Below, one piece after another: positions 16,141-25,457 of a DNA stretch of 64,000 nt. Below the pieces are notes generated by a model. That model ran no database searches. It worked only from the letters and a program-made list of their open reading frames with translations, and was not told the DNA's origin. The translations under genes were made by a program, and so were the position numbers. The stretch comes from Anoxynatronum sibiricum (lineage in GTDB: Bacteria > Bacillota > Clostridia > Peptostreptococcales > Tindalliaceae), in the NCBI RefSeq assembly GCF_039414295.1, contig NZ_JBCITM010000004.1, forward strand, positions 62,001 to 126,000. Reading direction: 5' to 3'. Position 1 is the stretch's first letter, and each line of letters starts with the position of its first letter.

Positions 16141-16653
16141 ATGGAAGAAACTGCCTATCTCGACTTGATTGAAGGCAGGCTGGCAGCCTATTTTGATATT
16201 GAGAGGCCTGCTGAATATCAGCGGTATCCGCTGGCGATGTATGCCAGTTCATCGATTCGAAATGAACGCTATTTTGCTTCGAAAAAAATCAAGGTGTACG
16301 CCATTGAAAACAAAGAACACGTTTTCATAAAAACGATTGACAGATTGACAGAACGAAACCTTGAAGATTTCTGGCAGATGCTGGTAAAAGCAGCAGATGA
16401 GCTGCCTGAACCCCACGAAGAGCACATGTCAACCATTATTAATGGAATCATTCTTACAACGGCAAATCCAGATCCCTTACTTCAGCAAATCATTCAGAAG
16501 AAAAAATATGAAAAGTCATTTCTTTTCGGCCTCAAAGGCTGGGTTTATGTTCGGCTGGTTATTGTGAACCTGCATGACGTCTCGCTGGTTCACAACAAAC
16601 GAGGGAAGGAGGTGAACGAGCTTTACGGTCCGGCGAAACCCACTTTACCATAA
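16141..16653 (+). CDS. Conserved hypothetical protein, 170 residues
   Basis: I do not recognise a characterised family. The protein is soluble-looking, mixed alpha/beta, with no signal peptide, membrane segment or metal motif; RNERYFASKKIKVYAIENKEHVFIK is a strand-rich stretch. It starts after GGGAGGTCCCC, 110 bases beyond the RING-like gene, and a TTTACA / TGTAAT pair at 16071-16101 might be its own promoter (19-nt spacing, weak). It ends 28 bases before cstA. Membership of the Ubl operon is possible but not supported by coupling. Confidence 0.75.
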   Translation: MEETAYLDLIEGRLAAYFDIERPAEYQRYPLAMYASSSIRNERYFASKKIKVYAIENKEHVFIKTIDRLTERNLEDFWQMLVKAADELPEPHEEHMSTIINGIILTTANPDPLLQQIIQKKKYEKSFLFGLKGWVYVRLVIVNLHDVSLVHNKRGKEVNELYGPAKPTLP

Positions 16654-16681
16654 TTGCCATTATTCATGAAGGAGGGTCAAC

Positions 16682-18286
16682 ATGAACGCATTAGTATTAA
16701 TTCTTATTTCTATCGTGGCTTTTTCAATTGCCTATGTCACTTATGGTGCATGGCTCACCAAGCAGTGGGGTGTCGATGATTCCAGGGCAACTCCGGCCCA
16801 TACCCGCCCTGACGGCGTTGACTATGTGCCGGCTTCCGCTCCTGTACTGTTGGGGCATCACTTTGCCTCCATCGCAGGTGCCGGCCCCATCACAGGTCCC
16901 ATCGCCGCAGCTGTTTTCGGTTGGGTACCGGTGCTGCTGTGGATCATTGTAGGAAGTATCTTCTTCGGCGGCGTGCAAGACTACAGTTCTCTGTTTGCCT
17001 CCATCCGTCACGAAGGCAAATCCATCGGTGAGGTAATTCACCTGAACATGGGAACAAAAGGAAAACGTTTGTTCTCCATCTTTGCCTGGTTGACATTGCT
17101 GTTGGTGGTGGCTGCATTCACCAATATTGTGGCCAATACCTTTGTCAGTGTACCGGCAGCGGCCTCCGCTTCCATGATGTTCATTGTGCTGGCCATCGTT
17201 TTTGGTTTTGCCGTTTATCGAAAGGGTGTCTCCCTGAAAATTGGTACAGTAATCGGTGTTGCGATGCTGATCGCCTGTATTGCCCTTGGAAACATGTTCC
17301 CATTGGTCCTTTCCCGTAATGTATGGATCGGATTCCTGCTGGTGTATATTTTCATTGCTTCCACCACCCCTGTGTGGATTCTGCTTCAACCCCGTGATTA
17401 CCTGAACTCATTCCTGCTGTACGCTATGATCGGTGGTGCTGTATTGGGTCTTATTATCACCCGGCCCACCATGCAATTAACCCCATATGCCGGATTTGTG
17501 GTGAACGGCCAGTTTCTGTTCCCCATCCTGTTTATCACCATCGCCTGCGGCGCCATCTCCGGGTTTCACTCCCTGGTAGGCTCCGGAACATCTGCCAAGC
17601 AGCTGGACAAAGAAAGTGATGCAAAGATCGTAGGATATGGCGGTATGCTCATTGAAGGTGTACTGGCAACCATCGCCATCATCACCGCTGCATATATCAC
17701 AGGCGACAAACTGGCAGAACTGCTGGCTGCCGGCGGCCCCACCAACGTATTTTCAGACGGAATCGGGGTCTTCATGACCAGCTTCGGCATTCCATTTGAA
17801 ATTGGCAAATCTTTCGTAGCGCTGGCTGTATCAGCTTTTGCACTCACCAGCTTAGATACTGGAACCCGTCTTGGTCGATTTATCCTTCAGGAGTTCTTTG
17901 AGCCTGAAGATGTGAATGCACCGAAACCAATTATGACCAACATGTATGTTGCAACCGGAATCACAGTGGTACTGGGTGGTCTGTTGGCAACCACCAGCTG
18001 GCAGCAAATCTGGCCTGTGTTCGGTTCTGCCAACCAGTTATTGGCAGCCCTTGCACTGATGGCTGTTGCGGTTTGGCTGAAGAAGTCTGGTAAAAACAAT
18101 AAAATGTTCACCATTCCCATTATCTTCATGTTTTCAGCCACGCTCATCGCACTGATATTGCTGGCCCGCACCAACCTGGCATCTGGCAACTTGATTCTGG
18201 TTCTTTTCCCGGTTGTGCTTTTTGTTCTGGCCATTGTTCTGCTGATTCAGGGCTTCGGGATTCTGTTCAAAGCAGAAAGCAAGTAA
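16682..18286 (+). CDS. cstA: CstA-family carbon starvation transporter
   Basis: 534 residues of almost continuous membrane helices. CstA proteins import peptides or pyruvate when carbon is short. Family blocks: LLGHHFASIAGAGPITGPIAA near residue 57, FFGGVQDYSSLFAS, GFHSLVGSGTSAKQL and TSLDTGTRLGRF. It is shorter than the E. coli form and matches the compact Gram-positive/archaeal type. Ribosome site AAGGAGGGTC. A hairpin with T4 ends the unit. Which substrate it moves cannot be read from sequence. Confidence 0.93.
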   Translation: MNALVLILISIVAFSIAYVTYGAWLTKQWGVDDSRATPAHTRPDGVDYVPASAPVLLGHHFASIAGAGPITGPIAAAVFGWVPVLLWIIVGSIFFGGVQDYSSLFASIRHEGKSIGEVIHLNMGTKGKRLFSIFAWLTLLLVVAAFTNIVANTFVSVPAAASASMMFIVLAIVFGFAVYRKGVSLKIGTVIGVAMLIACIALGNMFPLVLSRNVWIGFLLVYIFIASTTPVWILLQPRDYLNSFLLYAMIGGAVLGLIITRPTMQLTPYAGFVVNGQFLFPILFITIACGAISGFHSLVGSGTSAKQLDKESDAKIVGYGGMLIEGVLATIAIITAAYITGDKLAELLAAGGPTNVFSDGIGVFMTSFGIPFEIGKSFVALAVSAFALTSLDTGTRLGRFILQEFFEPEDVNAPKPIMTNMYVATGITVVLGGLLATTSWQQIWPVFGSANQLLAALALMAVAVWLKKSGKNNKMFTIPIIFMFSATLIALILLARTNLASGNLILVLFPVVLFVLAIVLLIQGFGILFKAESK

Positions 18287-18333
18287 CAGTTGCTTTATCG
18301 GCAAATCGTTTCAAAGTACATCATTTCAATGCT

Positions 18334-18360
18334 GGGGGAAGCCATTGGCTTCTCCCTTTT
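18334..18360 (+). terminator. Terminator after cstA
   Basis: Stem GGGGGAAGCC (18334-18343) with GGCTTCTCCC (18347-18356), one mismatch, 3-nt loop, followed by T4. Confidence 0.65.
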
Positions 18361-18525
18361 CATATTGATGCTGCACCATGCACAGGGTGGTTTCATCATA
18401 AAAGAAGCTGAGCCGGCACCATAAGCACAGATAAGCAGGGCAAAGGGCTTTGTTGTCAAGGATGCACCAATATGGTACAATGAATCCAATATTTCGAAGT
18501 GTTATCAGAATAGGAGCGAATGTGT

Positions 18526-19869
18526 GTGGGTAGACTTTTTGGAACAGACGGGGTAAGGGGCATTGCCAATCAGGATTTGACAGCAACACTGGCATTTCAG
18601 CTGGCGCAGGCCAGTGCGGTGGTGCTGCGTCAGGATCATCCTTCACAGGTGGTGCTCATTGGTAAAGACACCCGCCAATCCTGTGATATGCTGGAAGCAG
18701 CACTCAGTGCCGGTTTTCTATCCATGGGTTTATCAGTGATTCGACTGGGTGTGATTCCCACACCTGGAGTCGCCTGGCTGACACGGTCAACCGATGCCGT
18801 CTGCGGTGTCATGATCTCAGCATCCCATAACCCGGCAGAATATAATGGTATTAAGTTTTTCAGCCATGATGGATATAAGCTGCCAGATGAAACAGAAGAT
18901 GCCATTGAAGCGCTGATACAGGAAGGACAATGGAAGTTCACTGAGCCCCAGACAGTTGGTGTATGGCAGGAAGACAGGCAGTTGCCAGCCCGCTATGAGG
19001 CGCATTTAAAGCAAACTATTGAAGGTGACCTGAAAGGCCTTACCATGGTACTGGATACAGCCAACGGAGCAGCCAGCTATCTGGCACCGGCGATATTCCA
19101 ATCACTGGGGGCAACCGTTCATGTGATTCACCATGAGCCGGACGGCCAGAACATTAACCGGAACTGTGGCTCAACTCACACCCATGATTTGCAGCAAAAG
19201 GTGGTTGAAACCGGCAGTCAGCTGGGTTTTGCCTTTGATGGTGACGCCGACCGCCTGATTGCTGTTGATGAAACAGGTTGCCAGGTGGACGGCGACCGCA
19301 TCATGGCCATGCTGGCCCTGAAAATGAAAGAAGCCGACAAGCTTCCTGAGAACACACTGGTGTCAACCGTCATGAGCAATCTGGGACTGGAACTGGCTAT
19401 GAAAGATGCAGGATGCAGGCTGATGCGCACCAAAGTGGGTGACCGATATGTGCTGGAAGAGATGAAAAAAAACCAGTATACCCTGGGGGGGGAACAGTCG
19501 GGGCACATCATCATGGCAGAGCATGCCACCACCGGCGATGGTATTCTGACGGCTTTACAGCTGGCAGCACTGGTTAAGGAGAAGCAGGAAAAGCTTTCAC
19601 AGCTAGCCAGCGTCATGACATCCTATCCCCAGGTACTGGTCAATGCCCGGGTGCACCAGCATTTGAAAGAAGCCTATCTGAAAGACCCTGAGATAGTTCG
19701 TGAGATTAAATACCTGGAAGACCGCATGGCTGGTCAGGGGCGGGTGTTGATACGTCCTTCAGGCACAGAGGCGCTGGTACGCGTAATGCTGGAGGGTGCC
19801 GATCAGCAGCAGCTCAACACCATGGCTACCAGTCTGGCCGGCCTCATTGAGCAGCGATTGGGATCATAG
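18526..19869 (+). CDS. glmM: Phosphoglucosamine mutase
   Basis: Converts glucosamine-6-phosphate to glucosamine-1-phosphate for peptidoglycan precursors. The GTG at 18526 gives the canonical start MGRLFGTDGVRG, nine bases after TAGGAG; an ATG two codons upstream is too close to the site. The phosphoserine loop ISASHNP (Ser100), metal loop FDGDADR and the C-terminal RPSGTEALVRVM phosphate loop are intact. Usually linked to cdaA-cdaR; here it pairs instead with glmS, 550 bases downstream, so both steps of glucosamine synthesis sit together. Confidence 0.96.
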   Translation: MGRLFGTDGVRGIANQDLTATLAFQLAQASAVVLRQDHPSQVVLIGKDTRQSCDMLEAALSAGFLSMGLSVIRLGVIPTPGVAWLTRSTDAVCGVMISASHNPAEYNGIKFFSHDGYKLPDETEDAIEALIQEGQWKFTEPQTVGVWQEDRQLPARYEAHLKQTIEGDLKGLTMVLDTANGAASYLAPAIFQSLGATVHVIHHEPDGQNINRNCGSTHTHDLQQKVVETGSQLGFAFDGDADRLIAVDETGCQVDGDRIMAMLALKMKEADKLPENTLVSTVMSNLGLELAMKDAGCRLMRTKVGDRYVLEEMKKNQYTLGGEQSGHIIMAEHATTGDGILTALQLAALVKEKQEKLSQLASVMTSYPQVLVNARVHQHLKEAYLKDPEIVREIKYLEDRMAGQGRVLIRPSGTEALVRVMLEGADQQQLNTMATSLAGLIEQRLGS

Positions 19870-20049
19870 AGACATTAACATTAAAGCAGCATTATCAAAA
19901 GGATATGATCCAACGGCTGTGAAACTTTTATGGACAGGCAGCGTCATTAATTAAGGGATGATCTGAAACGGACCTTTATTTTTCTGATCATCCTTCTTAA
20001 CAAACCACTGAGAGGAGGAATGCCACTGGAAGAGAATACAACTGAATAG

Positions 20050-20235
20050 TCATACAAGCGCCTGAACTCATAAAATGAGTTGACGAGGAACAGGGAGAAT
20101 CGAAAATTCGGCGGATGCCCTGCGGTGACTTCACCACCGAGAAAGAGCCCACAAAACTGGCAAGTGATTGGCAGTACAAAAGGCTTAGGTGAAAGACCTG
20201 TGACATGAATCAGAGGTCCTATTGGTGTGCCTATT
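20050..20235 (+). ncRNA. glmS ribozyme (glucosamine-6-phosphate riboswitch)
   Basis: Core elements are in order: AGCGCCTGAACT (cleavage between A20057 and G20058), GAGTTGACGAGG, ATCGA, TTCGGCGGATGCCCTGCGG, followed by the P3/P4 region (GAAAGAGCCCAC, GGCAAGTGATTGGCAG). It lies 180 bases before glmS. Binding glucosamine-6-phosphate triggers self-cleavage and mRNA decay, reducing GlmS. The 3' limit is approximate. The rest of the 19870-20419 gap shows an 8-bp inverted repeat (GGATGATC at 19956 with GATCATCC near 19985) but no gene. Confidence 0.93.
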
Positions 20236-20419
20236 TTTTAGACGACAGCAACTTCGTCGGCATCAACAAAGACTTATCAGCATTAACCTAATAGAACCGG
20301 CAACGGTACCATGATGACGCAAGCTTTATACCAGCGGGTGTGACCAGTGGACAATCACAGTAAAATCACAAAAGCGCAGGCTTAATCAAAAATAGAAGAC
20401 CGAGAGGAGAGATCCGCTT

Positions 20420-22249
20420 ATGTGCGGTATCGTTGGATATATTGGACAGCAACAAACAGTTCCCATTTTAATGGAGGGGCTTCAAAAACTGGAGTACCGG
20501 GGGTATGACTCTGCTGGTGTGGCCATTTACAGCGGCAATGATATTCTGGTTAAAAAATTTAAAGGGCGGTTGTCAGTTCTGGCAGATCATCTGGCTGAGA
20601 ATCCGCTGCCAGGTATGGTGGGTATCGGACATACCCGTTGGGCCACCCATGGTGAACCCAACGATATCAATGCCCATCCCCATACCAGCCACCACGGTAA
20701 AATTGCTGTGGTTCACAATGGAATCGTTGAAAACTACCTGAAGCTGAAAGACTGGCTCACCACGAAGGGCACCGTTTTTCACACCGAAACCGACACCGAA
20801 ATCATCGCCCACCTCATCGAATACTATTATGAAGGGGATCTGGTGCAGGCTGTGCAAAAGGCCATTCACCGCATGGAAGGGGCTTATGCCATCGGCGTCA
20901 TCTGCAAAGACCAGCCAGATACACTCATTGGCTACCGTAAAGATAACCCACTGGTGGTGGGCATTGGCCAGGGAGAAAACTTCATTGCCTCCGACATCCC
21001 TGCCCTTCTGAAATATACCCGGGATGTCTATTTCCTGGAGGATGGCGAAATGGCTGTGTTAACAGAGGGAAATATCCAGATTCTCAATGAGCTGGGAGAA
21101 ACCATGACTCGGGAGCCTTTCCATGTTACCTGGGATATCGAAGCAGCTGAAAAAGGCGGCTATCAGCACTTTATGCTCAAAGAAATGCACGAGCAGCCAA
21201 AAGCCGTAAAAGATACGCTGTCTCCACGGGTAGATGATGAAAATCGGATTTTGTTGGATGAACTTCGTCTCACCGGTGAAGAACTGAACCACTTCAATAA
21301 AATCACCATTGTCGCCTGCGGCACTGCCATGCATGCCGGCCTGGTGGGCAAGCATGCCATCGAAACCTTTGCCCGTATTCCTGTGGAGGTGGAAATTGCC
21401 TCTGAGTTCCGGTACCGGGATCCCTTTGTTGACGAACGAACCCTTCTCATTGCGGTCAGCCAGTCAGGAGAAACTGCCGACACCCTGGCAGCCCTGAGGG
21501 AAGCCAAAGCAAGAGGCGCTCATGTACTGACCATTACCAACGTGGTGGGCAGTCGCATTTCCCGTGAAGCCCACGACGTTTTCTATACCTGGGCAGGGCC
21601 CGAAATTGCTGTTGCCAGCACCAAGGCTTACATCACCCAGGTGGTGGCGCTCTACCTCATTGGCCTGTATCTGGCAGAACTAAAAGGCACCATGACCCGT
21701 CAGCAGGTGGCCGAAAAAGTAGCTGAGCTGAAAACCCTGCCAGAAAAAATCCAGCAGATTCTGGACCAGCAGAAAACCATTCAGGAGCTGGCCAACAAAC
21801 AGTTCAATCAGCAAAGCGTCTTCTTTATTGGCCGGGGCATTGATGATCATACCGCCAAAGAAGGTTCTTTGAAGCTCAAGGAAATTTCCTATATTCATTC
21901 AGAAGCCATTGCCGCCGGGGAACTGAAACACGGTACCATCGCTTTATTGGAGGAGGGTACTCTGGTGGTGGCGCTGGCAACCCAGGAACAACTCTACGAC
22001 AAAATGCTTTCCAACATGAAAGAAGTGAAAGCAAGAGGTGCCTATGTGGTGGCCGTCACCGAAGAGCCCCGGGCAGCAGAGGTGGCACTTTCTGCCGATG
22101 TGGTGCTTACTATTCCCGATACCCACAATGAGTTTACACCAGCTCTGGCAGTAGTTCCGTTACAGCTCTTTGCCTACTATACTGCCGTGGCCCGTGGAGC
22201 AGATGTGGATAAGCCCAAAAATCTGGCCAAATCCGTGACAGTGGAATAG
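20420..22249 (+). CDS. glmS: Glutamine-fructose-6-phosphate aminotransferase (isomerizing)
   Basis: Makes glucosamine-6-phosphate from fructose-6-phosphate and glutamine, the first step to UDP-GlcNAc. 609 residues, the standard length. The N-terminal nucleophile Cys2 (MCGIVGYIG) starts the glutaminase domain; GHTRWATHG and HNGIVENY follow; two SIS domains hold VACGTAMHAG, SQSGETADTL and the C-terminal KSVTVE. GAGAGGAG precedes the ATG. Controlled by the ribozyme in its leader. Confidence 0.98.
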   Translation: MCGIVGYIGQQQTVPILMEGLQKLEYRGYDSAGVAIYSGNDILVKKFKGRLSVLADHLAENPLPGMVGIGHTRWATHGEPNDINAHPHTSHHGKIAVVHNGIVENYLKLKDWLTTKGTVFHTETDTEIIAHLIEYYYEGDLVQAVQKAIHRMEGAYAIGVICKDQPDTLIGYRKDNPLVVGIGQGENFIASDIPALLKYTRDVYFLEDGEMAVLTEGNIQILNELGETMTREPFHVTWDIEAAEKGGYQHFMLKEMHEQPKAVKDTLSPRVDDENRILLDELRLTGEELNHFNKITIVACGTAMHAGLVGKHAIETFARIPVEVEIASEFRYRDPFVDERTLLIAVSQSGETADTLAALREAKARGAHVLTITNVVGSRISREAHDVFYTWAGPEIAVASTKAYITQVVALYLIGLYLAELKGTMTRQQVAEKVAELKTLPEKIQQILDQQKTIQELANKQFNQQSVFFIGRGIDDHTAKEGSLKLKEISYIHSEAIAAGELKHGTIALLEEGTLVVALATQEQLYDKMLSNMKEVKARGAYVVAVTEEPRAAEVALSADVVLTIPDTHNEFTPALAVVPLQLFAYYTAVARGADVDKPKNLAKSVTVE

Positions 22250-22264
22250 ACAAAATCATATCAC

Positions 22265-22313
22265 AACAACCCCCGAAAGAGTCTTTGCAGACCTCTTCGG
22301 GGGTTGTTATTTT
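22265..22313 (+). terminator. Terminator after glmS
   Basis: A 13-bp stem with five G:C pairs in a row (22265-22277 with 22296-22308), followed by a T-rich stretch. Confidence 0.85.
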
Positions 22314-22468
22314 GAGCAGACAGTTCATATGAATGGGCATTTTTCAGCATCATTTCTGAACGATGCCCGGCAGCACTCTCAAGATCGTGAAACATTAAAC
22401 AAATCTTTAACTTGAGAAGTAGTTGCATGTGATAGAATTTACATGAAAGTACATGAATATTAATCACG

Positions 22469-24448
22469 CTATTTCACATCAGGTAAAATGATGATAAATT
22501 CAGAGCCTTCACCGACTGTGCTCTTTACTTCGATGGTTCCCTGATGCATTTGAATGATCTTTTGAGCAATGGTCAGACCGAGACCGGTTGATTTTTTGGC
22601 TGTGGTGGAAGAAGTGTGTGAATAGTACCGGTTAAAAATATGGGGCAATGCTTCAGGGGTAATGCCTGATCCCGTGTCACATATTTTCAGATGCAACGTA
22701 CCGTTGTCTCGCTGAAAGAGTGAGATGGTGACGCGGCCACCTTCGTCAGTATGCTGCAGTGCATTACTCACGATATTTTCGATGGCCTGTTGAAGACGGA
22801 ACTGATCACCATAACAGCGTGTTTTTTCGGGAAGACTTTCAACTGAAAGGGCAATTTGCCTTTGTTTTGCAGGGCCGGCGTGGTTTTCCAACACACGCTG
22901 CAGTAACAATGACAGATCAAAAAAAATCATATTAAAGGGAACCTGATCTTCCTCTAATCGGGCAACAAGGAACAGTTCTTCAGCCATCTTTTGAATATAA
23001 TCGATGCGTTCATTGATTTGCCGAAGGTATTGCTCAGTTTTAGGCGAAGGGTCTGCCAGATCAGCCTGGAGCATGTCAACGTATCCAATCAAGGCAAACA
23101 GAGGGCTGCGGAGATTGTGGGCCACTTCAGAAAGAAACACCTTCTTGGCATCCTGAAGATTGACAATTTGATTGTATGATTTCGTCAGATCGGCGGTTTT
23201 CTCGTCAACGATTCGTTTCAGGTTTTGGTTGGTTTTCTCCAATTGGATGGCCAGTGAGTCGGCTTTGCTGAACTTTCGTGCAAAAATGCCGTTGATGGCA
23301 ATGGAAAAACAAACAATGTAGATGATGTAGGCATATCTTCTGGGTTGCAGCTCGATATCCACCATTCCGTGGGGAATCAGACCCTCCTGAATACCGAAAA
23401 AAAACAATCGACTGACAATGAGGATACAAAGACCCAAAAACAGGATGGGAGCTTCCGGGCGATTGCGCCTATAGCTGTGTAAAATCATCCAGCCTTGAAC
23501 AAGAATCAAAAACCAATTGAGAACGGAAGCATAGTTTTGCAGTATCACAGGGATGTTGCCAACAAAAAAGAAAACACTGAGAGACACTGCATAGAGGGCG
23601 TAAAAGAACCATTGAGTTTTAGGCGGCAGTGCATCAGGGATCAGCTGGCGGGTGAGTTCGAAATTGAGAATACTGGGGTGCATTAACAGCGTGAAAAAGA
23701 TATACATGAAGACGCCCTGGGGGATCAGCTGGTGGAAAACAGGATACTGCAGCACCGTTAACGAACCCCAAAAGGCCAGTAATGAAGACAGGGGCAGCAA
23801 CAGCAGGTAGTGTTCACTTCTTTTAAGGGCGTATAGAACAAATGAATTCAAGATGATCATGGCATAGATACCCAGAGCAAAAGATTCGAGAACAATCCAT
23901 CGATCGTGGACAAATCGGATTTGATCTTTCGTACCCAGCAACAAACTGAAATAACTGCCCCGCAGGTCAGAAGGTGAATATACCTGCAAAACAAAGGAAT
24001 ACCCTGGGGTGTTTCCCGCATAGTCTTCCAGCGAAAAAGCATCGTGGGTCTTCAAACGATTGCTGCCATCTTCAGATAATACCGGCTGATGATTAATCCA
24101 CAAATGAAAATTGTAGGTGGAAGAGATGATGAAATGAAGCGACTCCGGGTCATCCACCTGCATGTAAAAGGCGTACGTATTCCCGGCCATGCTAGAGTTA
24201 TAGCGCATATCACCGGTAACGGTGTAATCCAAAGCAGCCAGTTCATCTGGTGTGTAAAGGCCGTCATACATCAGCCACTCACCGGCCAATTGATGGGTTC
24301 CTTTTGCAAATTGGCCGAAATCCACGTGAAGCTTGCCTGCAGTGGCTTTCAGCAGAGAAGAATGTTGATTGATGCGTATGATTGATATAAGAAGCAACAG
24401 GCTGAAGGCCAGAGTCAATAGAAGTGATACCCGCCTCTTTAATTTCAT
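22469..24448 (-). CDS. 7TMR-DISM sensor histidine kinase
   Basis: 659 residues from the ATG at 24448 behind CAGGAGGAC; the frame extends to 24493 without a better site. N-terminal signal helix, an extracytoplasmic jelly-roll-like region (about 35-195) resembling DISM sensor domains, seven membrane helices (about 200-400), a short coiled coil, then the kinase: H-box VAHNLRSPLFALIGY, N-box ENIVSNALQH, DTGSGI and GLGLTIAQKI. It is divergent from a response regulator 72 bases away, so the two form a pair. The flavoprotein lipoprotein downstream of the regulator is the likely target. Confidence 0.9.
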   Translation of the reverse strand: MKLKRRVSLLLTLAFSLLLLISIIRINQHSSLLKATAGKLHVDFGQFAKGTHQLAGEWLMYDGLYTPDELAALDYTVTGDMRYNSSMAGNTYAFYMQVDDPESLHFIISSTYNFHLWINHQPVLSEDGSNRLKTHDAFSLEDYAGNTPGYSFVLQVYSPSDLRGSYFSLLLGTKDQIRFVHDRWIVLESFALGIYAMIILNSFVLYALKRSEHYLLLLPLSSLLAFWGSLTVLQYPVFHQLIPQGVFMYIFFTLLMHPSILNFELTRQLIPDALPPKTQWFFYALYAVSLSVFFFVGNIPVILQNYASVLNWFLILVQGWMILHSYRRNRPEAPILFLGLCILIVSRLFFFGIQEGLIPHGMVDIELQPRRYAYIIYIVCFSIAINGIFARKFSKADSLAIQLEKTNQNLKRIVDEKTADLTKSYNQIVNLQDAKKVFLSEVAHNLRSPLFALIGYVDMLQADLADPSPKTEQYLRQINERIDYIQKMAEELFLVARLEEDQVPFNMIFFDLSLLLQRVLENHAGPAKQRQIALSVESLPEKTRCYGDQFRLQQAIENIVSNALQHTDEGGRVTISLFQRDNGTLHLKICDTGSGITPEALPHIFNRYYSHTSSTTAKKSTGLGLTIAQKIIQMHQGTIEVKSTVGEGSEFIIILPDVK

Positions 24449-24520
24449 GTCGTGTCCTCCTGAGAAAGCAAATAAAGAATAAAACTGATTCAATTATACC
24501 TAAGATAGGAGGGAGAAGCC

Positions 24521-25207
24521 ATCTATAAGATTCTGATTGTGGAAGATGACCTGGAAATCTGTGACATTCTAAACTTTTATCTGACTCAAAAAGGCAATTA
24601 TTTGGTTGAAAAAGTGCACACTGCGAAAGATGCACTGGAGAAAACCAGAACGGAAAGCTTCGACATCATTTTGCTGGATATTATGCTGCCAGACACAGAT
24701 GGTATTTCACTCTGTGCGCAGCTGCGGCGCCATGTCTACTGCCCCATCATTTTTATCAGCTGTCGGGATGATGATGAATCCATTATGGAAGCCTTGAATA
24801 TGGGAGGAGACAGCTACCTGACAAAGCCTTTTCGAAGCCCGGTCCTGCTGGCTCACATTGAAGCCAATCTGCGCCGCATGCAACAGCCCCACGCACAGGA
24901 AATGAGTTGCATCACCATCGGAGAATTAACGCTGGATTTTGCAGATCATACGGTGTTGAAGAAAGATGAGAAGATCTATCTGTCACCAACGGAATATGAG
25001 CTGTTAAAACACATGATGATGAATAAAGGCAACGCGCTCAATGCTGAAGAGCTGTATCAGCATATTTGGTATAAACCCAGCAATGGAGACGTGAGAACCG
25101 TGTTTGTGCATATCAGAAATCTGCGAAAAAAGATTGAAACAGATCCGTCAAAGCCGGAGTACATTATCACAGTTCGAAAAACGGGATACATGTTTGCCAA
25201 CAGGTAG
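24521..25207 (+). CDS. OmpR-family response regulator, apparent ATC start
   Basis: Receiver domain with acidic pair VEDD, phospho-acceptor Asp in LLDIMLPD, and KPF; winged-helix DNA-binding domain (SPTEYELLKHMM ... VHIRNLRKKIE ... TVRKTGYMF). The first canonical start is a GTG at 24539, but that would remove the first beta strand (KILIV). AGGAGGG at 24507-24513 is ideally placed for ATC at 24521, giving a protein that opens YKILIVEDD. Either a non-AUG start or a base error (ATG to ATC) is likely. Partner of the divergent kinase. Confidence 0.88.
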   Translation: MYKILIVEDDLEICDILNFYLTQKGNYLVEKVHTAKDALEKTRTESFDIILLDIMLPDTDGISLCAQLRRHVYCPIIFISCRDDDESIMEALNMGGDSYLTKPFRSPVLLAHIEANLRRMQQPHAQEMSCITIGELTLDFADHTVLKKDEKIYLSPTEYELLKHMMMNKGNALNAEELYQHIWYKPSNGDVRTVFVHIRNLRKKIETDPSKPEYIITVRKTGYMFANR

Positions 25208-25457
25208 TGGTTATCATCATGCACCAAAAAAATTGTCATGCAAAGGGGGGGTGTTAATACCATCAATGAATGCCGCTTTCTTTCAGGCTTGTTAAATGCT
25301 GAATGGGTTAAGGAATGCCTGGCAGATACCATGGCAAAGGTGTTCCGGAGAGGCTGACCGACTTAATGAAAGGCCAGAGAGAAGAAGGTGAAGTCTTGGG
25401 AGTGAAATATCATCAACCAGGTTTTCGCCGGACAAAATGAATTAAGGAGGCAACATA

